Source of the DNA: SIG607 sp045655165
GTDB taxonomy: Bacteria; Bacillota; Clostridia; Oscillospirales; Acutalibacteraceae
NCBI GenBank assembly: GCA_045655165.1
Contig: JAZOOT010000035.1
Coordinates: forward strand, 1-28,683
Direction: 5' to 3'
Length of the DNA stretch: 28,683 nt
Part shown: piece after piece, positions 13,915-21,705 of the stretch
Layout: every line of letters starts with the position of its first letter
Numbering within the stretch: the first letter of the stretch is position 1
Notes under the pieces: model-generated
Seen by the model: only the letters and a program-made list of their open reading frames with translations
Database searches by the model: none
What the model was told of the DNA's origin: nothing
Made by a program: the position numbers and the translations under genes

Positions 13915-14903
13915 AAATAACAGCCAAAAAACTTTTGGTTTCTGCCGCGCTTATAGGCGGCGCAATAGGCGGTGCTGCGGCGGCTTCTTATGCACTTACC
14001 AAAAACTTTATAAAGGTGGCGCTGCAGCGCGAAGAACCAAAACTTTATAAAGTTGCAAAAGAGCGTATTAGCGGTATGGACAATGCCGTAAACGATATAT
14101 TGGAACTTGCTGAAGAAGAGGGCAAAAAGTTAGAAGAAAGCGGTTTGGAAGTTGTTGAAATAACCGCACACGACGGAGCAAAACTTATTGGACATTGGTA
14201 TTATAAAGAAGATAATAAGCGTACCATAATTGCTATGCACGGTTGGCGTTCTTCTTGGGCGCGGGATTTTTGTATGGCAAGTAATTTTTGGTATGAAAAC
14301 GGCTGTAACGTGCTTTATGCCGAACAGCGCGCGCAAAACAACAGCGGCGGCGAATATATGGGCTTTGGTATGATTGAACGCTTTGACTGTTTGGATTGGA
14401 TAAACTGGGCAAATAAAAAACTAAATTACACTTTGCCAATTTATTTAAATGGTCTTTCAATGGGTGCTTCAACGGTGCTTATGGCGGCAGGGTTTGATTT
14501 GCCCGAAAACGTAAAGGGCATAACTGCCGACTGCGCTTTTACTTCGGCAAAAGCAATTTGGCGCCACGTTGTTAAAAATAATATGAACATTTCGTATAAT
14601 ATTTTTGCGCCAAGTGTTGATGAACTTTGCAAAAAAACAATAAATATGAAATCGGACGAATATACAACATTAAAAGCAATGGAAACAAACAAGGTGCCCA
14701 TCTTGTTTGTTCACGGCAGTGATGACAGTTTTGTGCCGGTGGAAATGACTTACGAAAATTATAAAGCGTGCATAGCACCAAAACGCCTTTTAATTGTACC
14801 CGGCGCAGAACACGGAATGAGTTATGCGGTGGATAAAGAGGGTTACGAAAAGGTGGCAAAACAATTTTGGGCAGACTTTGATAACGCTGAAAGGGAGAAA
14901 TAA
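13911..14903 (+). CDS. Membrane-anchored alpha/beta hydrolase
   Basis: A 330-residue protein beginning with a basic residue and a glycine/alanine-rich hydrophobic segment (about residues 8-28). That segment could be an uncleaved anchor or signal, placing the enzyme outside the membrane. The catalytic domain follows at about 80-325. It has HGWRSSWARDF near 110-120 (oxyanion region), the nucleophile elbow GLSMGAS with S183, the acid in HGSDDSFVP, and the histidine in AEHGM. The family is the YqiK/YkyA-type serine hydrolase group (S9/BAAT-like) common in Bacillota; the substrate is unknown. GTG start, overlapping the HAD stop by four bases. The diaminopimelate dehydrogenase ATG follows one base after the TAA. 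Confidence 0.9.
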   Translation: MKITAKKLLVSAALIGGAIGGAAAASYALTKNFIKVALQREEPKLYKVAKERISGMDNAVNDILELAEEEGKKLEESGLEVVEITAHDGAKLIGHWYYKEDNKRTIIAMHGWRSSWARDFCMASNFWYENGCNVLYAEQRAQNNSGGEYMGFGMIERFDCLDWINWANKKLNYTLPIYLNGLSMGASTVLMAAGFDLPENVKGITADCAFTSAKAIWRHVVKNNMNISYNIFAPSVDELCKKTINMKSDEYTTLKAMETNKVPILFVHGSDDSFVPVEMTYENYKACIAPKRLLIVPGAEHGMSYAVDKEGYEKVAKQFWADFDNAEREK

Positions 14904-14904
14904 A

Positions 14905-15897
14905 ATGCAAGAAAAAATAAGAGTAGCAATACTTGGCTACGGTAATTTAGGCAGGGGCGTTGAATTGGCTTTAAGGCAAAACGATGATATGTGCCTTACC
15001 GCTTTTTTTACAAGGCGCGACCCCGCTTCGCTTAAAACTTTAAGCGGTGACGTAAAGGTATATAACATTAGCGAACTTGAAAGCAAAAAAGACGAAATCG
15101 ATGTGTTAATTCTTTGTTCGGGCAGTGCAAAAGATTTGCCCGAGCAAAGCCCTAAATACGCCGAATATTTTAATATTGTTGACAGTTTTGATACCCATGC
15201 AAAAATCCCCGAACATTTTACCGCATGTAATGAAAGTGCCAAAAAGGGCGGTAAAATTGCCTTGATTTCGGCTGGTTGGGACCCAGGTATGTTTAGTATT
15301 ATGCGACTCTTTGGCAACTGCATAATTCCAAACGGAAAAGATTACACTTTTTGGGGCAAGGGCGTTAGCCAAGGACATTCCGACGCAATAAGAAGAATTG
15401 ACGGTGTACTTGACGCTAAACAGTATACAGTTCCTGTAGATAGTGCAATTGAAGCGGTGCGAAGCGGAGAAAACCCCGAACTCACCGTTCGCCAAAAGCA
15501 CACAAGGGAATGTTTTGTTGTGGCAAAAGAGGGCGCCGATTTAAACCGAATTGAAGAAGAAATTAAAACAATGCCCAACTACTTTGCCGATTATGATACA
15601 ACGGTGCATTTTATTACTGCCGAAGAAATGAAAAAAGAACACAGCGGTATGCCGCACGGCGGTTTTGTTATAAGAACGGGCAAAACAGGTGTAAACGGCG
15701 AAACCAAGCAAAAAATTGAGTATTCATTAGAACTTGGCTCTAACCCCGAATTTACTGCAAGTGTTATTGTTGCTTATGCCCGTGCGGTTTATAAACTTAA
15801 TAAAGAGGGGTTAACCGGTGCCAAAACCGTGTTTGATATTCCGCCTGTTTATTTATCGCCCCTTGATAGAAACGAAATTATTAAAAATTTACTATAA
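14905..15897 (+). CDS. ddh: meso-Diaminopimelate D-dehydrogenase
   Basis: A 330-residue NADPH-dependent enzyme that converts tetrahydrodipicolinate, ammonia and NADPH directly into meso-diaminopimelate. It bypasses the succinylase, acetylase or aminotransferase routes to peptidoglycan and lysine. The Rossmann glycine motif is VAILGYGNLGRG (7-18). The family landmarks FTRRDP, the SGSAKDLPEQSP segment, SFDTHAKIPEH, SAGWDPGMFS, GKGVSQGHSDAIRRIDGV and MPHGGFVIRTG are all present. Length equals the family norm. The ATG at 14905 has a GGGAG ribosome site inside the end of the preceding gene; an earlier frame start inside that gene is rejected. It forms an operon with the HAD and hydrolase genes and ends at a strong terminator. 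It is not under the lysine riboswitch that controls dapA-lysA next door. Confidence 0.97.
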   Translation: MQEKIRVAILGYGNLGRGVELALRQNDDMCLTAFFTRRDPASLKTLSGDVKVYNISELESKKDEIDVLILCSGSAKDLPEQSPKYAEYFNIVDSFDTHAKIPEHFTACNESAKKGGKIALISAGWDPGMFSIMRLFGNCIIPNGKDYTFWGKGVSQGHSDAIRRIDGVLDAKQYTVPVDSAIEAVRSGENPELTVRQKHTRECFVVAKEGADLNRIEEEIKTMPNYFADYDTTVHFITAEEMKKEHSGMPHGGFVIRTGKTGVNGETKQKIEYSLELGSNPEFTASVIVAYARAVYKLNKEGLTGAKTVFDIPPVYLSPLDRNEIIKNLL

Positions 15898-15924
15898 AAA
15901 AAGAGCCGTTTGGCTCTTTTTTTA
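15896..15924 (+). terminator. Intrinsic terminator after ddh
   Basis: AAAGAGCC (15900-15907) and GGCTCTTT (15912-15919) close the loop GTTT and are followed by a continued T-run. It insulates ddh from the lysine riboswitch transcript that starts about 50 bases downstream. Confidence 0.9.
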
Positions 15925-15937
15925 TATATTATGTGTG

Positions 15938-15966
15938 TTGACAAAGTAAAAGTATTATGTTAATAT
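15938..15966 (+). promoter_or_regulatory. Strong promoter of the riboswitch-dapA-lysA operon
   Basis: Consensus TTGACA (15938-15943), a 17-base spacer and TAATAT (15961-15966) directly precede the aptamer. The first base of P1 would be about 14 bases past the -10, so the transcript starts at or just before the aptamer. Confidence 0.85.
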
Positions 15967-15979
15967 ATCTACAATGTAA

Positions 15980-16207
15980 GATAGAGGCGCGGTGTGTAAT
16001 TAGTAACGCTTCACTATAACCCGGCGGGGTTGTGTGGTGCGAAAGGTACAGCCGCCGAAAGAAAACTTTGGCAAAGGTTTTCTTGGTAGCAAGAAATAAT
16101 ATTTTTGTTACTGTCGCCACTGGCGGAGAGCTATCCAAATAAACTTTCACAAGCATATTGTTTGTGTGTTTTGTTTTGGTAGCCGTTCTTACGGCTATTT
16201 TTCTTTT
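15980..16207 (+). ncRNA. Lysine riboswitch (L box) with transcription-terminator expression platform
   Basis: The aptamer spans 15980-16135. The lysine-box core elements are in order: GATAGAGGCGCGG, then AGTAAC, then GCGAAAGG and ACAGCCGCCGAAAG, and the closing CTGTCGCCACTGGCGGAGAGCTATC region. P1 pairs GATAG (15980-15984) with CTATC (16131-16135). After a linker, TAGCCGT (16180-16186) and ACGGCTA (16191-16197) form a terminator stem with the loop TCTT and the tail TTTTTCTTTT. With lysine bound, transcription should stop here; without it, dapA and lysA are read. Position and gene context fit the known lysine regulon of Bacillota. This also accounts for the 300-base gene-free gap. Confidence 0.95.
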
Positions 16208-16225
16208 GTAAAAGGAGTTTTTAAA

Positions 16226-17110
16226 ATGAAAAAAACAGTATTTACAGGTATTGCCACAGCATTAGTTACCCCCATTACCGAAAACGGTGTTGATTATGCC
16301 GCTTTGGAAAAACTTATTGAATGGCAAATTGCTGAGGGCGTTAATGGTTTGGTTGTTTGCGGTACAACGGGCGAGGGTTCTACCTTAACCGATGACGAAC
16401 ACAAAGAAGTTATTCGCTTTTCGGTTGAAAAGGTTGCAAAAAGGGTGCCCGTAATTGCAGGTACCGGCTCTAACGATACCGATTACGCCATTATGCTAAC
16501 AAAATACGCTTGTGAAGTTGGTGCCGATGCAGTTTTGGTGGTAACACCTTACTATAACAAAGCGACACAAAACGGCCTTATTAAAATGTTTACCGAAATT
16601 GCGAATGTTTCAACCGCACCCGTAATACTTTATAATGTACCTTCAAGAACAGGCGTTAATATTGAGCCGAAAACTGTTCAGGCACTGGCTAAACACCCCA
16701 ACATTGTTGCCATTAAAGAGGCATCGGGCAATATTTCGCAAATTGCCGAAATTGCCGCTTTGGTTGGCGATGATATTGATATTTATTCGGGTAACGACGA
16801 CCAAATTGTGCCCATATTGTCGCTTGGCGGAAAAGGTTGTATTTCGGTGCTTTCAAACCCGCTCCCAAAAAAGAGTGTTGAAATTTGCAATAAATTCTTT
16901 GCGGGCGATATTAAGGGCGCTTTGTCTTTGCAACTTGAACTTTTGCCTGTTATAAAGGCATTATTTAGTGAAGTAAACCCAATTCCCGTAAAGGCGGCTA
17001 TGGCGGCTATGGGGTACTGCGAAGATTATTTGCGACTTCCTCTTACACCAATGGAAGAAGAACACAAAAAAGTACTTCTTTCTGAACTTAAAAAACAAGG
17101 GGTAATTTAA
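16226..17110 (+). CDS. dapA: 4-Hydroxy-tetrahydrodipicolinate synthase
   Basis: A 294-residue TIM-barrel class I aldolase that condenses pyruvate with aspartate semialdehyde, the first committed step of diaminopimelate and lysine synthesis. The signatures are VVCGTTGEGSTLT (43-55), with the threonines of the catalytic relay, VILYNVPSRTG (133-143), with catalytic Y136 and R141, and AIKEASGN (162-169), with the Schiff-base lysine K164. I chose the ATG at 16226 because it follows an AAAAGGAG ribosome site after the riboswitch terminator; a frame start at 16166 would fall inside the riboswitch. Its TAA overlaps the lysA ATG by one base (TAATG at 17108-17112). Expression is controlled by the lysine riboswitch upstream. 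Confidence 0.98.
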   Translation: MKKTVFTGIATALVTPITENGVDYAALEKLIEWQIAEGVNGLVVCGTTGEGSTLTDDEHKEVIRFSVEKVAKRVPVIAGTGSNDTDYAIMLTKYACEVGADAVLVVTPYYNKATQNGLIKMFTEIANVSTAPVILYNVPSRTGVNIEPKTVQALAKHPNIVAIKEASGNISQIAEIAALVGDDIDIYSGNDDQIVPILSLGGKGCISVLSNPLPKKSVEICNKFFAGDIKGALSLQLELLPVIKALFSEVNPIPVKAAMAAMGYCEDYLRLPLTPMEEEHKKVLLSELKKQGVI

Positions 17111-18405
17111 TGCTTTATAAAAACCTTACGGTAGGCAAAAACGGCCATTTGTGTTTTGCAGGGCAAGATACAGTGGCTCTTGCCAAACAATACGGCACAC
17201 CGCTTTATTTAATGGATGAAGATAATATCCGCAATCGTATAAGGGTGTATAAAAACACTATGGCAAAGTATTTCCCACAGGGAAGTATGCCCGAATACGC
17301 AAGTAAGGCGTTTTCTTGTAAAAGAATTTATCAAATAATGGCAGAAGAAGGGGTTAATGTTGACCTTGTTTCCCCCGGCGAAGCATACACCGCAAAAGCG
17401 GCGGGTTTCCCAATGGAAAACTGCTTTTATCACGGCAATAATAAGTCTGACGAAGATATAAAGGTTGCGCTAGATTTAGGCGTTGGCCATTTTGTGCTTG
17501 ACAGTTTTGATGAAATTTATGCGCTGGAGCAAGCCGCCGCAGAGCGCGGTATTGTGCAAAAGGCGTTAATTCGCGTAACACCGGGTATTGACCCGCATAC
17601 ACACCGCAAAATTAACACAGGTACGGTTGATTCAAAGTTTGGTGTTACAATTCAAACAAACCAGGCCAAAGAGGCGGTTAAAGAAGTGCTCTCTTGCAAA
17701 AACATCCGCCTTATTGGTTTCCATTGCCACGTTGGTTCACAACTTTTTGAAGTTTCACTTTATAAAGATGCGCTTCAAATTATGTTCACATTTGCAAAAG
17801 AAGTGGGAAAAGAACTTGGCTACCGTGCCGAAGTTATAAACTTAGGCGGCGGTTTGGGTGTTAGATACACCGAAAAAGAGCCCGAAGTAAATTACGAAGA
17901 ACTTCTAAAAGAAATTTCTTGTTATATAACCGAAGTTGCAACTGAAGTTGGCATAACCGCACCTAAAATTATGCTTGAACCGGGCAGAAGCATCGTTGCC
18001 GATTCTGGTATTACTCTTTACAGTGTTGGCTCGGTTAAAGAGGTAGGGGACTACCGCAATTATGTTTCGGTAAACGGCGGTATGACCGACAACCCGCGTT
18101 ACACCTTATACGGTGCTGAATACACCGTAATTAACGCCCAAAAAGCGGGTGAACAAGCTAATTATTTGGCAACAGTTGTGGGCAGGTGTTGTGAATCGGG
18201 CGACGTTTTAAGGCGCGACGTTTTAATTGCCAAACCCGAAAGAAACGATATTTTAGCCATTCTTACAACAGGCGCATATAACTATTCAATGGCTTCAAAC
18301 TATAATAGGGTTTTAAGACCGCCCGTAGTTATGTTAAAAAATGGCGAAAGTTACGTTGCAGTGCGCGGTGAAACCTACGAACACCTAATTGCACTTGATG
18401 AATAA
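17110..18405 (+). CDS. lysA: Diaminopimelate decarboxylase
   Basis: A 431-residue PLP-dependent fold-III decarboxylase that converts meso-diaminopimelate to lysine, the final step of lysine synthesis. The PLP lysine is K66 in EYASKAFSCK. The family motifs are FHCHVGSQL, VINLGGGLGVRY (the glycine-rich phosphate-binding stretch), MLEPGRSIVADSG, GRCCESGDVL (catalytic cysteine from the partner subunit) and GAYNYSMASNYN. Length is normal. The ATG at 17110 shares one base with the dapA stop, so the two are coupled and both respond to the lysine riboswitch. The enzyme consumes the meso-diaminopimelate made by Ddh, whose gene lies upstream in a separate transcript. Confidence 0.98.
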   Translation: MLYKNLTVGKNGHLCFAGQDTVALAKQYGTPLYLMDEDNIRNRIRVYKNTMAKYFPQGSMPEYASKAFSCKRIYQIMAEEGVNVDLVSPGEAYTAKAAGFPMENCFYHGNNKSDEDIKVALDLGVGHFVLDSFDEIYALEQAAAERGIVQKALIRVTPGIDPHTHRKINTGTVDSKFGVTIQTNQAKEAVKEVLSCKNIRLIGFHCHVGSQLFEVSLYKDALQIMFTFAKEVGKELGYRAEVINLGGGLGVRYTEKEPEVNYEELLKEISCYITEVATEVGITAPKIMLEPGRSIVADSGITLYSVGSVKEVGDYRNYVSVNGGMTDNPRYTLYGAEYTVINAQKAGEQANYLATVVGRCCESGDVLRRDVLIAKPERNDILAILTTGAYNYSMASNYNRVLRPPVVMLKNGESYVAVRGETYEHLIALDE

Positions 18406-18408
18406 TAA

Positions 18409-18442
18409 AAACCGATACACTTTTGTGTATCGGTTTATTCTT
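18409..18442. terminator. Bidirectional intrinsic terminator between lysA and the radical SAM gene
   Basis: AAACCGATACAC (18409-18420) and GTGTATCGGTTT (18425-18436) form a perfect 12-bp stem with the loop TTTT, with T-rich sequence after it on both strands. The stop of the converging radical SAM gene (18435-18437) overlaps the 3' arm. Confidence 0.9.
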
Positions 18443-19304
18443 TTAAATAAGCGTTTAAATAGTTTAAAACTGCTTTTTTATCGGCCGACCAAAGCGGTGC
18501 GACCAAATCTTTTTTAGCGCCGTCACCCGTAATTCGGTGAACTACAATTTCGGGCGGTAAAAGGGCAATACATTCCTTTAAAATTTTTGCGTATTCTTCT
18601 AAACTTAAACACTTAAATTCACCTGCTTCATAACGCCTGTATAGTTCGGTGTCTTTAAGTACGTGCAAAAGGTGAAATTTAACCCCGTCTGTTCCCGCCA
18701 AAACGCTCTGGCGTGTAGTTTCTACTGCTTGTTTTGGGCTTTCAAAGGGAAGCCCAATAATAATGTGGGTTACAACGTTTATGCCTTTTTCTTTAAGCCG
18801 TTTTACAGCGCCTAAATAAACTTCGTTTTTATAACCGCGGTTAATTTCTTTTGCGCAGTTTTCGTTGGTTGTTTGTAGTCCCAGTTCAACATAAACTGGC
18901 TTAATTTTGTTAATTTTGCTAAGCAAAAGTACCACTTCATTTTCTAAACAATCGGGCCTTGTTGCAATAGAAATTCCAACAATAAAATCGGGTTTTATTG
19001 CTTCCCAAAACAATTCTTTTAATTGCTTTATTGGTGCATAGGTGTTTGTAAAAGACTGAAAATATGCAATGTACTTTCCGCCTTTGTTTTTGCTTTCAAC
19101 CTTTTGCTTTGCTTTTTGCAATTGAAGTTCAATACTTTCGCATTGCTTTTGCGAAAAAGCACTTGACCCATTTAAACAAAAAATGCAACCTTTACTGCTT
19201 ATTTTTCCGTCACGGTTGGGGCAGGTAAAACCGCTGTCCAAACTTAATTTATATACCTTGCACCCAAATTTTTCTTTATAGTGTTCGTTTAGTGTTTTAT
19301 ACAT
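18435..19304 (-). CDS. Radical SAM protein of the YhcC type (TIGR01212 family)
   Basis: A 289-residue cytoplasmic radical S-adenosylmethionine protein. The N-terminus carries FTCPNRDGKISSKGCIFC with C28, C40 and C43, the CX11CXXC arrangement of the YhcC/Elp3-like group that binds a [4Fe-4S] cluster. Downstream are YFQSFTNTYAP, GISIATRPDC, YVELGLQTTNE and HIIIGLPFES, all typical of the partial TIM barrel in this family. The molecular function of YhcC proteins is unsettled; roles in tRNA or cofactor modification have been suggested but not established. The gene stands alone on the minus strand. Its ATG at 19304 lacks a strong ribosome site; AGGTGA is visible just upstream on that strand. It is divergent from rnj. 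Confidence 0.92.
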   Translation of the reverse strand: MYKTLNEHYKEKFGCKVYKLSLDSGFTCPNRDGKISSKGCIFCLNGSSAFSQKQCESIELQLQKAKQKVESKNKGGKYIAYFQSFTNTYAPIKQLKELFWEAIKPDFIVGISIATRPDCLENEVVLLLSKINKIKPVYVELGLQTTNENCAKEINRGYKNEVYLGAVKRLKEKGINVVTHIIIGLPFESPKQAVETTRQSVLAGTDGVKFHLLHVLKDTELYRRYEAGEFKCLSLEEYAKILKECIALLPPEIVVHRITGDGAKKDLVAPLWSADKKAVLNYLNAYLKE

Positions 19305-19406
19305 TTTTCTTCACCTAACTTAAGTAGAATATAGCATAGCAAAGCACAAATTTCAATTAAAAACGATTAAAAATTAAATGCGGTGCGTATAATCTTGTTA
19401 TACAAC

Positions 19407-19435
19407 TTGACAATAAGGCAAATTTATAATAATAT
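19407..19435 (+). promoter_or_regulatory. Strong promoter for rnj and the downstream core block
   Basis: TTGACA (19407-19412), a 17-base spacer and TAATAT (19430-19435) lie 63 bases before the rnj TTG start. The hexamers and spacing are the same as in the dapA riboswitch promoter. The rest of the 193-base gap is AT-rich, without other clear signals. Confidence 0.8.
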
Positions 19436-19497
19436 AAATATAATTATAACTATAATTATGTCTTTTATATATTTCAAACTTAAACGGAGGAAAAGAA

Positions 19498-21243
19498 TTG
19501 GATAAAAAACGAAATGTTTTGTCTACTAATAAAAAACAAACTAAAAAAACATACCCTAAAACAAATAAAAAACCCGCTGCGCAAAAGAAACCTTTAAAAA
19601 TTATTCCGCTTGGCGGTCTTGGTGAAATTGGTAAAAATATTACCCTTTATGAATACGACGGCGATATGCTATTGGTTGACTGCGGTATGAGTTTTCCCGA
19701 TGAAGACACACCCGGCATTGACATTGTTATACCTGATTTCACCTTTGTTCTTGAAAACAAAGACAAAATAAAGGGTCTTTTGTTAACCCACGGCCACGAA
19801 GACCATATTGGCGCAATAAGTTATTTATTGCAAAATTTTAATTTGCCAATTTACGCTACAAAACTTACAATTGGTCTTATACAGGGCAAACTTAAAGAAC
19901 ACGGGCTTTTAGCAGGCGCAAAACTTAATGTTATAGAACCAGGCGATAAAATAGAACTTGGTAAATTTTTAATTGAGCCCATTCACGTAAACCATTCAAT
20001 ACCCGATGCAGTGGGTTTTGCAATAACCACAAAGGTTGGCACGGTTATTCAAACGGGAGACTTTAAAATTGATACCACACCCATTGACGATAAAGTTATT
20101 GATATTGCAAAATTTGCCCATTACGGCTCAAAGGGCGTTTTGGCACTTTTGTCCGATTCAACAAACGCCGAACGTCCAGGGTTTACTATGAGCGAAAGAA
20201 TTGTTGGCGAATCGTTTTTTAACTTGTTTAAAAATGCGGGTAAAAACCGCATAATTGTTGCAACTTTTTCTTCAAACATTCACCGAATTCAGCAAATTGT
20301 AGATGAAGCAAAGCGTTGCAACCGCAAGGTTGCCGTTTCGGGCAGAAGTATGCTTAACGTTGTAAACGTTGCAAGTGAACTTGGCTATTTGCATATTCCC
20401 GAAAACACGCTTATTGAAATTGAAGAAGTAAAGAAATATTTGCCCGAACAACTTGTTATTATAACCACAGGCAGTCAGGGTGAACCGCTTTCGGCTTTGC
20501 ACAGAATGGCGTTTAACGCCCACCGCCAATTAGAACTTATCCCGGGCGATATGATAATTATTTCGGCAACCCCCATTCCCGGTAACGAAAAAACGGTTGG
20601 CAAGGTTGTAAACGAACTAATGCGCAAGGGCGCCAACGTGGTATACGAAAAAATGTACGATGTGCACGTTTCGGGGCACGCTTGTAGGGAAGAACTTAAA
20701 CTTATGTTAAGTCTTGTTAAGCCCAAATTCTTTATTCCTGTTCACGGCGAACAAAAGCATTTAACCAAACACGCCGAACTTGCGCTTTCAATGGGAATTA
20801 AAAAGGAAAAAATTTTAATTGGTGCAAACGGCGACGTAATTGAAATTACGCCAAAATCAATGAAGAAAACCGACACCGTAACCGCAGGCAGAATTTTGGT
20901 TGACGGTCTTGGCGTGGGCGATGTTGGAAGTATTGTTTTAAAAGACCGTATACATCTTGCCGAAGACGGAATTATTGTTGTTGCCGTTACTAAAGACAGC
21001 GTAACGGGCGAAATAGTTTCGGGTCCGCTTGTAGAATCACGCGGGTTTGTTTACGTGCGTGAAAGTGAAGAGCTTATAGAAGAAATAGAAGAAATTGCCT
21101 GCGATATTCTTGAAAGGTGCTATGTTCAAAAAATACGCGATAACAATTCTTTAAGAATGAGATTAAAAGAGGGTGTATCCCGCTTTATTTCGGGTAAAAC
21201 AAGGCGAAGCCCCATGGTTTTACCAATAATTTTGGAAGTATAA
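19498..21243 (+). CDS. rnj: Ribonuclease J
   Basis: A 581-residue metallo-beta-lactamase/beta-CASP nuclease, the main 5'-to-3' exoribonuclease and endonuclease for mRNA decay and rRNA maturation in Bacillota. The zinc motif is LLTHGHEDHIGA with HGHEDH at 98-103. Other landmarks are VNHSIPDAVGF, QTGDFKID, LLSDSTNAERPGFT, ATFSSNIHRIQQI, TTGSQGEPLSALHRMA, DVHVSGHA and PVHGEQKHL. The first about 30 residues are an added lysine/asparagine-rich basic tail, possibly an RNA contact. The start is TTG at 19498, set by GGAGG at 19486-19490. A strong promoter lies at 19407. rplI begins 11 bases after the stop, so the gene leads the core operon. Whether it corresponds to RNase J1 or J2 cannot be told; the intact active site favours J1-like activity. 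Confidence 0.97.
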   Translation: MDKKRNVLSTNKKQTKKTYPKTNKKPAAQKKPLKIIPLGGLGEIGKNITLYEYDGDMLLVDCGMSFPDEDTPGIDIVIPDFTFVLENKDKIKGLLLTHGHEDHIGAISYLLQNFNLPIYATKLTIGLIQGKLKEHGLLAGAKLNVIEPGDKIELGKFLIEPIHVNHSIPDAVGFAITTKVGTVIQTGDFKIDTTPIDDKVIDIAKFAHYGSKGVLALLSDSTNAERPGFTMSERIVGESFFNLFKNAGKNRIIVATFSSNIHRIQQIVDEAKRCNRKVAVSGRSMLNVVNVASELGYLHIPENTLIEIEEVKKYLPEQLVIITTGSQGEPLSALHRMAFNAHRQLELIPGDMIIISATPIPGNEKTVGKVVNELMRKGANVVYEKMYDVHVSGHACREELKLMLSLVKPKFFIPVHGEQKHLTKHAELALSMGIKKEKILIGANGDVIEITPKSMKKTDTVTAGRILVDGLGVGDVGSIVLKDRIHLAEDGIIVVAVTKDSVTGEIVSGPLVESRGFVYVRESEELIEEIEEIACDILERCYVQKIRDNNSLRMRLKEGVSRFISGKTRRSPMVLPIILEV

Positions 21244-21254
21244 GGTGATAAAAA

Positions 21255-21695
21255 ATGAAGGTAGTTTTATTAGCAGATGTAAAAGGCCAAGGTAAAAAGG
21301 GCGAACTTGTAAATGTTTCCGACGGTTATGCCAGAAACTTTTTGTTCCCTAAAAACCTTGCAATAGAGGCAAACGCTGCCGCAATGAGCGAACTTAAAAG
21401 CAGAGAATCGGCAGCAGCCCACCACAAGCAAGAAGAAATTGATGCGGCAAAAGAACTTGCCAAAAAGTTAAACGGCGCAAATGTTGTTGTTCACGCAAAA
21501 GCAGGCAGTCAGGGCAAACTTTTTGGTTCTATAACCTCAAAAGAAATTGCCGCCGAAATTGAAAAAACAATGGGTGTTAAAATTGACCGCAAAAAAATGC
21601 AGGTTAACGATATTAAAAATTTTGGCGAATACACCGCCGAAATTCGTTTGTATACAGGTATTTCGGCAAAAATTAACGTTTTAGTAAAAGAGTAA
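21255..21695 (+). CDS. rplI: 50S ribosomal protein L9
   Basis: A 146-residue L9, which binds domain V of 23S rRNA at the base of the L1 stalk. The N-terminal signature MKVVLLADVKGQGKKGELVN and the DGYARNFLFPKNLA segment (about 23-36) are classic. A long central helix (about 45-75) joins the globular C-terminal domain, with GKLFGSITSKEIA. Length is standard. The ATG at 21255 is preceded by AGGTGA. It sits between rnj and dnaB; the rplI-dnaB order is common in Bacillota. Confidence 0.98.
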   Translation: MKVVLLADVKGQGKKGELVNVSDGYARNFLFPKNLAIEANAAAMSELKSRESAAAHHKQEEIDAAKELAKKLNGANVVVHAKAGSQGKLFGSITSKEIAAEIEKTMGVKIDRKKMQVNDIKNFGEYTAEIRLYTGISAKINVLVKE

Positions 21696-21705
21696 GGGGA
21701 TAAAA

